The notes beneath the pieces are model-generated. The model was not told where the DNA came from and did not search any database. It saw nothing but the letters and a program-made list of their open reading frames with translations. A stretch of DNA of 64,000 bases from Oryza sativa Japonica Group (taxonomy: Eukaryota > Streptophyta > Magnoliopsida > Poales > Poaceae). The DNA lies in contig NC_089035.1 in NCBI RefSeq assembly GCF_034140825.1, positions 2,873,001 through 2,937,000 on the forward strand. The letters are read 5' to 3'. Position numbers and translations under genes: made by a program. Shown piece after piece: positions 34,986 through 45,169 of this stretch. Each line of letters starts with the position of its first letter. Position 1 is the stretch's first letter.

Positions 34986-36690
34986 TTTTGCAGTAGTTGC
35001 AGTGTGCAGTGGCCTGCGTCTGAACTCTGAAGTCGAAGTCTCGTTTTGCCTGCTGCATTCTGGAATTTACAGCGTAACAGACGAGAGCATCGAGGTTCAC
35101 GGGGAAGAAGAGAGTAATTTATTTGCAAATTAACCGCTCATTGTGAACTTTAATTCCTAATCAATCAATGCCGTTTACTCCATTGCCATGCATCGATCGC
35201 ACTGCTTGAGGCCTTGATGCTGATCGGTTCAGCTCCATCATGCACAATACCAATCGGTTCAGCTCCGTAAAATTGAACCTGAAACACAATGCAGGCCGGA
35301 TACACCAGTCCGTCCATCATCCATGCGCCTAACCGGCTGCTATACAAGCAAGCAAGCATATTCACGCGGACCCAAAATATAATGATTTTTAGTGTTTAAA
35401 AACATCTCTAAAAAATCATCCATCATTTAATTTTTATCCAATTTTACCACTAAGGAAAGTACAGTAAACCAATATCCTTCTTGTATAATAAGGATTGCCA
35501 TGTTGGATTTGGATTTGAGCTACGATTTGTGAATTTTCATAGCTAACTATTGGCTATAATATCAAACTTCTTGTAACCATCCTTATAAAATGAGGGTCAT
35601 TAAATTATTTTTCTTTATAATTAGTTACATAAAAAAACAAAGATTCTTATTTTAGCCCCTCCATTCAAGTTTAGAAACGTGTTTCCCTTTTGCACAAAGA
35701 CTAAGAACGTAGCAAAGTGGACTGAATAGCACTCAATTAGTTAGTGTCTTAATTAGTCATACGGTGAATACTGGTAGTACGACGTGCATGGATAGATTCT
35801 CAATGCAATGAGCTGTTAGGAAACGCTAAGCGAATAAACGATAAAAAATAATAGATCAATCGTAGAAGACACGAGATTTAACGTGAAAAATCCTTTTAAA
35901 ATAGGAGAGAAAAAACCACGGGCGCCAGCCAGCAAAATATATTCACTATATCTGAGGTGAGATTACATCGCCGCACGGCGGCTTACAAGAGGTACATATA
36001 TTGTGGAACCCTGAAAGGGATCAAGCCTCCCGGCGACGGGCCTCCGCTCCACTACGGTAGAAACTGGCCTTTATTAAATGCAAATGAATTTGTATCAACA
36101 TGAGCAAATGACCGTGGTGCCAAAGCGATCGCGTGAATGTGAGATACGATCAACTGCACTGGTAGCGATAAAGAGAAGATTGAACGCACTGATTCTAGTC
36201 GTCCGTTCAGCGAAAAGCCCATCTGGTTTACCAGTTGGCACAGCCTAAATTAAATCACAACCCATTGATAGCAATTACGGGCCAGGCCCATCTCTCCATC
36301 AAAAGCTCAAGGCCATCTGTGATTTTGTTCTATAACTCGTACAGAAGACATCACATAATCAACACCAATGTATCTTGCCTAACTAGGTAATAAGTAGCAG
36401 GGCTAAGTAGTAGGTCTTTATAAAGTGGGTCCCACGAGAAAAAAAATATTGCTTTTTAATTGCTTTTTGTCCAACTCAGCATGCAGTAGTAGCACATCTT
36501 GTGTTGGAAGGAGAGAGTGAAAGAGATTTTAATGTTTTTTTATTCTTATGAGTGGGTCATAAGCTTACTACCTAGCATTAGTTACTACCCACTTTCACAA
36601 TGCTTATTACTAGGTCATAGGAATATTATATTGCCTAATACCTGCTTTTTCCTAACATTGTGGATGCCCTAAGAGTTTCAAATCGACTGG
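34986..36690. other. Spacer with LTR-like and MITE relics
   Basis: The gene C promoter is followed by AT-rich sequence. At about 35850-36060 a block with ACACGAGATTTAACGTG and ACCACGGGCG resembles rice LTR-element flanks. At about 36370-36670 the strings TAGGTAATAAGTAG and CTTATTACTAGGTCATAGG are roughly inverted and flank AAGTGGGTCCCAC / GAGTGGGTCATAAG, which suggests a MITE of about 300 bp. No gene is seen. Confidence 0.4.
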
Positions 36691-37302
36691 TCACGCTTGC
36701 GGCTTGCCAGCAAGCAAAATAAACAACAAGAGAAGGACCAACACAAATGGCCATTTCTTCCGCTTCTTGCCAAGGAAAACATCTGTAAGCACCGTCTTCG
36801 ACTGCAGCGACGCCTTCAGCATAGCCAAACCCTGCAGTACAGTGTAAAACAAAATGGTTAATAAAACACAAATCAAAATGTACCAAAACTTCATATGATA
36901 ACAACCTCAGTGTAGCCGATCTGCACGGTCTTCTCCTGGAGCGACTTGATGTGAGTGACACCGGATTTGACCAGCGCGATGGTGGACATGGGCGCGACCT
37001 TGAGGTCATCCATGACGGCGTATGTCACCAACCCCTGCACAAACCCCGTGCCTGCGATTGCAGACGGCGCACTCGCGGTCGCCGGCACCTCGCCGCCGGT
37101 GGATCCAGCAATGGTGGTGCTCGACACCATCACATGCTTCACCGGCAAACTCATCTTGCCGCTGCACTGCGGCAACTGACAAGGCAAGCCACTCACCGTG
37201 GAGACGTAGTTGCAGCAATCACCGAACCTACTCGCGCTGCCCCGGTAAAGCTCCGTGGAGGCCGGCGGCGGCGCCGCCGCATTGATCTCCGGCAGGTGGA
37301 GA
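36691..37302 (-). pseudogene. DUF674 pseudogene D, N-terminal half missing
   Basis: What remains of exon 1 (37302-36906) starts at a point matching about residue 107 of gene F (LHLPEI versus LQLPET) and runs through the Cys region (CCNYVSTVSGLPCQLPQC), YAVMDDLKVAPMS and LQEKTVQIGYTE. Exon 2 (36831-36691) reads GLAMLKASLQSKTVLTDVFL. Splice sites are intact (GAG/GTTGTT; CTGCAG). The first ~100 codons are absent, and a truncated Stowaway fragment abuts the break. Exon 2 ends with KKWPFVLVLLLLFILLAG, a hydrophobic stretch like a tail anchor that no other copy in the window has. No start codon is available in place. Confidence 0.85.
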
Positions 37303-37467
37303 AAATTATGAAAAAAATTAAAAAGACAAGTCGCGCATAAAGTATTAATTATGTTTTATCATCTAACAACAATAAAAATACTAATTATAAAAAAATTTCA
37401 TATAAGACGGACAGTCAAACGTTGGCACGGAAACCTAGGGTTTGCTTTTTTTTTGGGACGGAGAGAG
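37303..37467. mobile_element. Truncated Stowaway MITE at the break of pseudogene D
   Basis: GACGGACAGTCAAACGTTGG and the terminal GGGACGGAGAGAG followed by TA match the Stowaway in the gene B intron. The other terminus, which should lie at pseudogene D, is missing, so the element and the gene end at the same junction. Confidence 0.75.
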
Positions 37468-37744
37468 TAAAGTGCTAATGCTAACATTTCGTCATAGATA
37501 GGTGTTGTTCTGAGACAAATTTTTTGAACGAACAACGAATTTTACAACCACACGAGGAGAACGTCCATGTATGTGCACATTTCTACTAGTGACACGTGCT
37601 AAATACTGTTTCTAGTATTTAAAATTAGATGCGCAGATTAACACTCTCATTATTATTTAGTTTGTTTTCATTAGGAATTTACTGTTTCCAATAGGAAAAT
37701 TAATTCGTGAGACTTGCATATCTCTTAAACATGTGTTGAAGGGG

Positions 37745-40700
37745 GCCAAAAAACTTCAAATTTTTAAGACGAATACTACTGGTGCGTTACAAAATTCGCG
37801 TGAAGTACGACGTTGGCTACTTTGCTGATCTGATCAAATTGGCCTCGATTCCTCAAACCAGCATAGGACCAGCGGTGTGCAGTCCGCCTCGCGCCGAGGA
37901 AGACATCGGTGAGCACTGTCATAGACCGCAACGACGCCTTCAGCCACACTTAAGCCAAAATCTCTAATACCGATTGCAGGGTTAGAACCCTTGCTATTGA
38001 TTGGGCCACGTGGCATCACGCATAGCTCACGACCAGATTCTCGGCTGGAGAACATGCCACGCATTCGAACTGTCCCATAGCCGTCCGATTACATACGAAC
38101 GGTGAGAAAAGGCCTAGCGGACCTAAATATAAATTGCAAGTTTTAAGAAGGGTTTTTAACAAAATGCACAATCTTATCTAGAACAGTCCAGAGTATATGA
38201 AAAAAGACCCAGAATCAGAAAAAAAAAAATCCAGCAAGAACAATATACAGTATTCCCCTTTCCTAATCACCATGCCGTCGCGTAGATGGCAAATACGGGG
38301 ACGATGAGCTCGAGCTCGATTGACCTGGTGCTCCTTGGCCCCGCCCTGCCTTGATCCGTGCGAGGCGACGATGCGCCTAGACGATACGGGGGAAGCGAAG
38401 GATCCGACGACGGAGTTGTAGACGACATTGGAGGGAGCCCGCTGAGATAGAGAGCGCCATAGGGGATACCTCCGCGCTGGTCCTGGAGCTTGACGGCCCG
38501 CGCGGGGCCTTGATACGCGCCTGCTCACCAGCTAGCGCTGCCTCATATAGACGAGTAGGGACGGCGGCGGAGGTCCACGCCGTCGCTACATCCGCGGGGA
38601 TCAGCTCGGCTCAACGCCACCCTGCTTGTCGCCGGCTTCCTTTACCGCCTCTGCGATCAACCGCTCGCATCGTCTCCTCGATATCCTCCTTGCCGCTTCT
38701 GCCACCATGGCCGGTCGCACCGCCCCCTCGACCCTTCCGCCACCACCGCGACCTCACCTCATCGCCGAGCCGCTCGTCGCCGGAGATCGGAGGCGGAGAC
38801 AACGGAGTTGGTGGTGGCAGGACGGCCGGCAGTCAACCCGATGGCGGGGCCTCCGGCTCACTCTTAACCCGCTGCCGTTCGACCACGCCACCTCCGCTGC
38901 CTCCGTGATGCATGCAGAGCTGGCCAGCTTGAAGCCTTGAACCCAGTGACCAAAGAAGCCAGTTACCTCTTGCATTTGCAAGCGGCCTCACCCATCAGTT
39001 CTTTCTCAGCGCAAATCCATGCTGGAAAGTGGAAACTGAAAAGCACAAGCCACAACAATAGTAGCGCAGTAGGTGCAGTACAGTGGAGTACGAGAGAAGA
39101 AGAGTGAACTGGGATTGAAAGCAGAGGTGGGTTCTCAAAAAAAAAGAAAGCAGAGGTGGACGACGGGGCATATGCATGCATGGAGCACGTCACTGCTCCC
39201 AATTCCCAATGGCCACCTGCTAACTTACACGTGCCATCAACTCCTAACAAATTTTCTTTTTCACCCCTAATAATATTTTTTTATTCTATACTTCACTAAA
39301 TACAAAATATTTTAAAAAATGCCCCTAGGTTAGTACTCATGTATTTATGTTTAGGACCTTAGAAGTTTTGACTTTTCAAGACTTGTTTGTCTGTCTGAGT
39401 CTGAATCGTCTGATGTACAAAGAGTAACATAAACATATTATGACTCTATATTGAGTTGATGATAGGAGTCATTTACTTAAAAAAATATGCATTCTAAATT
39501 TTGTAATTTTCATGTAATTTGATAAATTTTGTAAATCCTACTAATTTAAAAGACATATCTTCCAAAGTAGTATTTGTTAAAGGCATACAGATACACTTAA
39601 AGAAGTTAATTATCCGTTACAAATCTTTTTTAAAAAGTTGAAATATAATTATTCACCGGACAAGTACTGCTAGCTAAATACGACACATAAGAATTAGCCA
39701 GGCATAAACTAACCATATTTACTCTTATTGTTGACAATATTGTTATAATTGTATTCTATTTTATCTATGATTAGCTAATCAACCTGACAATCTCTATATT
39801 GTGAGATAAATATAGGTGGAGGGTATATCATATACTGACCATATAGGTAAGTAGGTGGCACTAATAGTAAACAACCTTAAGCTTTCAGTCCTCTAACCAT
39901 ATCTAATCATACCAATTATAAATATATGTTATTTACTCTGTCTAATGGAAGAGAAAAAAGGTTTGAAAGTAAATAGGCAAGTATTACAAATAAAATAAAA
40001 TAAAGTTTTTTAAATTTTTTTTCCGTAGTAATGCTTTAACAAAGCTTAAAATCTTTATATGAATAGGGTTACTACAGGTTAATTGTTCCTCAACCTTTTC
40101 AAAAGTCATTAAATAGTTTCTTCTAAATGAACAAGTGTATATATTTTTTTCTAAAAAAAGTAAAATATTGCATTTGAAACTCTTAACAGCAACAACAATA
40201 ACTATTATAAATATGTAAATATGTACTAGCTATAAGTTGGTTTTCCAACGGGCACGCTGATTTTCTTGAATAGGAAAGCAGGGAATTGGAAAAGACTATA
40301 GAAGGAGGATTTGGGGAATGTTTAAGTTTGTTGCCACTTTCAATCTTACCGAATTTTGGCATTGCCAAATTTTGGTAGTAAACACACTTCAACTATTACG
40401 ATGTTACCCAATTTTGGCAGTTCCAGAAGCTCTCTCTTAAAGGCATCAAAATGTAGTAAAGGCATCAAACCAAACAAAGCGAATGTTACCAAAATTTGAT
40501 AATACCAAAATGTGTTAAAATTCGACATTACTAAAATTTGATATGGTCAATTTTTCAAACAAAGTGTACAAACCATTTATATCTATTTCCGATTCTAATT
40601 TTTAGGGTGTTCAATGAAAAATGTTGGACTACTTATTATCGAAACCATTCCTAAGCCATTATGCATTATTGGGTAAGTTGAATGTAAAATTTTGTGATTA

Positions 40701-41038
40701 TGTAGCCTTTTTTATATATATACAAATTTAGTTATGATCAATTCGTAATTACCAGGCTTCATAATTAACAGTGTACTGGGTTCATGTAATTGAGCTGGCC
40801 TATGTATACTAAGGCGTGGCAAAGCCGCGGTTATTTTCTAGTGTATATCAGAAATTAATCTCTATTGCAAATATCTAAAATTAAGTCGATCACCTGTAAG
40901 TAGCCGACCTCGACGGTCTTCTCCTACAATTCCCTGATGTCCATCACGCCAAGCGCCACGAGGGCGGCGATGGCGGAGACGGTGGACGACGGCGCGACGG
41001 TGAGGTCATCCATCACTGTGTACGTCACCTTGCCGGGG
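37745..41038 (-). pseudogene. DUF674 pseudogene E, split by a Helitron
   Basis: Two minus-strand pieces match gene G. The 3' part of exon 1 lies at about 41038-40894 (coding like VTYTVMDDLTVAPSSTVS). Exon 2 and its 3' flank lie at about 37959-37745 (SMTVLTDVFLGARR and a downstream ACGTTGGCTACTTTGCT). Between them is a 2881-bp Helitron in what would be the intron. Exon 1 holds an in-frame TAG (near 40926) where G has CAG, its donor codon GAG is changed, and everything 5' of it is missing. Sequence 3' of exon 2 also matches the 3' flank of G (37770 versus 55390), so the duplication included flanking DNA. Confidence 0.85.
37961..40841 (+). mobile_element. Non-autonomous Helitron carrying GC-rich sequence
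   Basis: The 5' end is TCTCTAATACC preceded by A (37960). The 3' end has a short hairpin (GTGGCAAAGCCGC at 40816-40828), ten bases of T/A-rich sequence and CTAG (40838-40841) followed by T. This is the canonical TC...hairpin...CTRR structure inserted between A and T. No Rep/helicase frame is present. A GC-rich block at about 38260-38940 stands out from the AT-rich remainder and may be captured gene fragments. It has open frames on both strands but nothing I recognise. The insertion splits pseudogene E. Confidence 0.85.
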
Positions 41039-41060
41039 TTAAGCCGAATAGTACTAGTTA

Positions 41061-41302
41061 GAGCAAATAATAGTATAGTCCACTACTAGCTCCAATTTAT
41101 CTATAGTCAATCTAATAGCTAATTCATACAATAGTTGCTTACTATATTATTAATATATTGTCCCACCTGTCATACACACATTACATTTTGGAGTTCGTGC
41201 TGCAGCTGGCTACAGATCTATAGCCCGCTGCTCTTCTCTCTCATCGTTTATCTCATTAAAATATGTTTACAGCTGGCTAATAGTCTGCTATTGTACCTGC
41301 TC
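41061..41302. mobile_element. Tourist-like MITE with TTA duplication
   Basis: GAGCAAATAATAG at the left and CTATTGTACCTGCTC at the right are imperfect inverted repeats, flanked by TTA at 41058-41060 and 41303-41305. The 242-bp interior (CAGCTGGCTA, ATTAATATATTG) is non-coding. Confidence 0.85.
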
Positions 41303-41360
41303 TTAAGCGGGCCTGACCTATCTCTCCCTGGATACCCCAAGGCCCATATGTTCCTATTCA

Positions 41361-41720
41361 GGCCCCCTTTGATTCAAAGGAAATTCATAGGAATTTTAAA
41401 GGATTTTATTCCTGTAGGAATTTTTCCTATATAGCCCTTTGAATCAAAGGAATGAATACTATGGAATCCTATGAAATTCCTATGGAATACCTTTTCCCAT
41501 GCAAGTTTTGGAGGAAATTTAGCATGAGGTAGAACCTCATATTAAGAATCCTTTGAGTCTTTATCTCTCCTTAAATTCCTGTGTTTTTCTTACGGTTCAA
41601 TCAAACGGTCATTCCTATGTTTTTCCTGTGTTTTGTAATCCTCTGTTTTACACTTATATTCCTGTGAGAATCCTATGTTTTTACTATTCCTCTGATTTTT
41701 CATTCCTGTGATTCAAAGGG
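41361..41720. mobile_element. MITE with CCCTTTGATTCAAAGG ends
   Basis: The left end GGCCCCCTTTGATTCAAAGG and right end CATTCCTGTGATTCAAAGGG are inverted repeats. The interior is full of short CCTATGGAATTCC-type repeats. No coding capacity. Confidence 0.8.
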
Positions 41721-41805
41721 TCGATTTTGTTCCGGAACCGGTACAGATGATTGAAGAACATACGATATCAATACGTGACAAACTGACAATAGAACGGCAA
41801 TAATT

Positions 41806-42030
41806 CATAGAGTTCGGAACTCTCACTCCCCGGCACATAAAACAAAGTAGCGTTTAGTGCGTGATTAATTATGGTTTAGCTATTTTTTTCATACATGGAG
41901 TATAATTTTATAAGTAACTTTCGTATAGAAACTTTTTGTAAAAAAAAAAGTACCGTTTAGCAGTTTGAAAAAGTGCACATGAAAAACGAGGAAGAAGAGT
42001 TGTGAACGGCTGGGAACGAACGCATCCTAG
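41806..42030. mobile_element. MITE of the GTTCGG...GAACGAACGC family
   Basis: The interior GCGTGATTAATTATGGTTTAG, CGTATAGAAACTTTTTG and CCGTTTAGCAGTTTGAAAA matches the copies at 17961 and 60678. The right end reads GAACGAACGCATCC and the left end is degraded. Confidence 0.65.
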
Positions 42031-42140
42031 ATCGACTGACAAAAGCACCACCAACACATAAGATAGCTCAATGGCCGGACAAGGAACATGAACGTTCCAA
42101 CAAAAGCAAACGAGGCTCCCGCGCAGGCGATCACATCACA

Positions 42141-43009
42141 TCAGGCCTTCCTCTTCTTGCCAAGGAAGACATCTGTGAGCACCGTCTTCGACTGCAGCGA
42201 CGCCTTCAGCATCGCCAAGCCCTGCAATAGTGTTGTACAAAATTGACAAACAGATCGGAACAGAGAGATGAGAGTACGCACTGCAAGCAATACACATTGC
42301 TCGTAGAGAAATAGTAGCACTTTACCTCAGTGTAGCCAATCTGCACGGTCTTCTCCTGGAGCGAGGTGATGTCAGTAACACCGAAGGTGGTGAGCAGCGT
42401 GATGCCGGAGATGGTGGACATGGGCGCGACCCTGAGGTCATCCATGATCGTGTACGTCACCACCCCCTGCACAAATCCCGTGCCGGCAACAGCATATGCT
42501 GGTTGCGCCGCCTCGCCGCCGCTGGCCGATCCGGTAGCTGTAGTGCTCGTGCTCGACACCACAAGCTTCATTGCCACCGTCATCTTGCCAGGGCATCGAG
42601 CGATCTGACAACGCAAGCCACTCACCGTGGAAACATAGTCATAGCACTCGTTGTAGTCGCACGAGCTGCAGCGGTAAAGTTTCGTGGCCAGCGGCGCCGC
42701 CGTCTCCGGCAGCTGGAGGAGCTTGCCGGTGTCGAAGCCACCGGCCGGCGCGAGCAGCACGTTCCTGGCGTCGGCGGAGCGGACGTAGGTGGCGTCGAGG
42801 TCCTCGACGCTGGCGTACAGCTCGCCGATGGAGCCGACCATGGAGTCCTTGGAGAGAACCTTGACGACGGTGCCGACGGGGAGGGTGAGGAGGGAGAAGA
42901 GGAAGTCGACGACGTCCTTGCCGGCCTCCGCGTACAGCACGCGCTGCGCCTTGCTGTCCACCAGCAGCTTCATGCTCAGCGCCTTCGAGCTGGTTGTCTC
43001 CGTCGCCAT
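42141..43009 (-). CDS. DUF674 family protein, gene F
   Basis: Exon 1 is 43009-42326 and exon 2 is 42221-42141, giving 254 aa. I chose ATG 43009 (MATETTSSKAL); the frame is open five codons further only from a TTG. Signatures are MKLLVDSKAQRVLYAEAGKD, DSMVGSIGELYASVEDLDAT, a Cys cluster (LYRCSSCDYNEC...RCQIARCPGKM), YTIMDDLRVAPMST and LQEKTVQIGYTE. The intron starts GTAAAG and ends TTGCAG. Exon 2 reads GLAMLKASLQSKTVLTDVFL and ends GKKRKA. It is nearest to pseudogene D in both exons, so D and F are probably sister copies. A TATA box lies about 60 bp upstream. Confidence 0.93.
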
Positions 43010-43068
43010 CGTAGCAACTAGCAAGTGCTTGTGGCTAGCTTGGATTGGCTTGCTGTGTGAGCAGTAGA

Positions 43069-43075
43069 ATTTATA
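43069..43075 (-). promoter_or_regulatory. TATA box of gene F
   Basis: TATAAAT on the minus strand, about 60 bp upstream of the ATG. The same region in gene C reads TGTAAAT. Confidence 0.6.
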
Positions 43076-43324
43076 GCGAGCAGAGACGAGCAGGAAGGAT
43101 TACGGACGAGAGGAGAGTAATTAGCCGCCCACTGTAAATTTTCTTGATCGATCAAGCTTTTTTGCATGCAAAAATTGCAGTCCCAATATATGCGCGCATG
43201 TAGACGGTCAAATTAATACCGATCGGTTCAGCTCCGCCGCACGTAGTATCAGCACTTGAATGAATCACCCATTTATGCGAGGCAACCGAAGCATCATGAA
43301 TGCGACTACCGGTGCGTAGAGGAG

Positions 43325-43555
43325 GTTAATTTGAAAAGAACCAATAATTTGTTTTTTTTTTGCGAGATGTAGAAGTTGAATTTAAACTTGCATGTTTATG
43401 AAGTGATATATCACATGTTAATACGTCTTCTTTTTTTTTTCAAATTTATTTAAGTGACATGCAAATAACGAGATGATATCCTCTCGAGGGATAAAAATCC
43501 ACTCCCCGAATTATGAAATCACTTTTCCTAATAAAAACTTTAATGACTATTTAGG
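43325..43555. repeat. Possible left arm of a palindromic MITE
   Basis: AAGTGACATGCAAATA...GATATCCTCTCGAGGG near 43452-43490 is roughly the inverse of sequence near 55085-55130 on the far side of the nested elements (palindrome GAGGGGATATCCCCTC, then GTGCATGTCAC). The two may be arms of one MITE parted by the insertion. Confidence 0.4.
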
Positions 43556-44010
43556 TGTCACGCCCGGAATTTCTATCCAAAATTCCAAACGCTTACATGT
43601 GTGTGAACCCTTGTCCAGGAATCAGCCGAGGCACACAATAACAAATTGATAATAGAGTACAATTATTACTCTAATTAATAAGCGAATAAAATGTCATTAC
43701 AGAGGTAGATAGTTCCTCTCAATCAATAAAGATCTAAGCAGCGGAAAATAAGATAAACGGCGCAGACGGCTCCACTCCACAGGCAGCTTGACCAAGGCTA
43801 CACCTAATCCTCCACACCATCAGCATCATTGTAGAACTCTTCCTCTAATGAATGATTGCAAGGTGAGTATATGACATACTCAGCAAGCCACGCAGCAAAT
43901 ATGTAAGTGCACATGATAACAAAGGATGGCATAGTAGGGTTTCATTTGCAAAAGCAGCATTTAGCAAACATTTGAGAATTTAATAAAACAGTTAAGTATT
44001 AAACAATATT

Positions 44011-45083
44011 TGTCGGTGATATGGGACCAGGAGTATCATGACCAGAGGCTTGAGGCAGACGCAATCGCCCACGTGGCCTGGCACCTTCGGGGACGTCGGG
44101 CCCGAGGGTGAGGTGTCCGCCCTCCTCCTGATTTCCCCCGAGGGGGGGTCGGGTTACGCTTGCCCCGGCCCCGAGGGCCGAGGCACCCCGACCCCTTAAA
44201 GAAGTCTGCGCCACATGTATGGGATAAGTGAGCACAGCTGTGCTCACCTAACAGCATTTATTACAGTCTGGTCAAGCGTGTCACGCTGCATGTAACGCAG
44301 TACAGCACGCTCTTTTATCCGGTCTGTGACCAGTCACAGACCGGTCAGATCAAGGGTTAGGTGGCGACTGGCGGTCTGACGCGCGCCTTGCCCCATCCCG
44401 TCAAGACGAAAGCCTCTAGGCAACTCGTCTCAAGCCGGAGCTAGCGTGTTATCTCTTAGAGATGGCACGTTAGCCCTGGTTAGATTTATACCAGGCTTCA
44501 TCCTAACCATTACAGGCAAGGTGTTACACGAAGAAGGGCAAACATGCATCTTGTTAAACTGACACATGGTGGACAAAAGTGACCAGTCTGACACTGGTCG
44601 CGTCAGCAACGGGCAGCCACGATCCCACGTTGTGCCCGTCTCCGCCGGGAGTGGAGGTAGGTGTGGGCTGTCCCATCGAAGTGTCATTCGAACAGCAACC
44701 ATACCAATCTCCGTCCATAAAGAGAAGAAAAGTCCAGTTTGGAAGGAGGAGGGTGCATGTGGTATCCCCTTGAAGTATAAAAGGAGGACCTTGCCCATAG
44801 AGAAGGGGGTTGGTTGATTCTTTTCCAGATTTAGAGCTTAGAACGGGGGAGAAGTTGGCTGACACTTGGTAGCTCATTCATACACCAATCCACAAAAACA
44901 CAGGAGTAGGGTATTACGCTTCCCAGCGGCCCGAACCTGTATACATCGCCGTGTCTCGTGTTTCTTCCTGGCACGCGATCTTTCCACACACAGCGAGAGC
45001 TTGAGATCTCACCCTAAGCCCCCGGCCGAACTGGCAAAGGGGGGCCTGCGCGGTCTCCCGGTGAGGAGCCACGAGCTCCGTCA
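44011..45083 (+). repeat. Left LTR of the gypsy element
   Basis: The 1073-bp terminal repeat has a TATAAAA box at 44776-44782, expected to drive the element's transcript. It appears identical to the right LTR. Confidence 0.95.
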
Positions 45084-45169
45084 TCTGGCGCGCCAGGTAG
45101 GGGGCTCAGTGTGTGTTTTCTGAGCTCTCATACTCTTCCGTGTGCGCCAAGTTTCCCTTGTTCTGCCTA

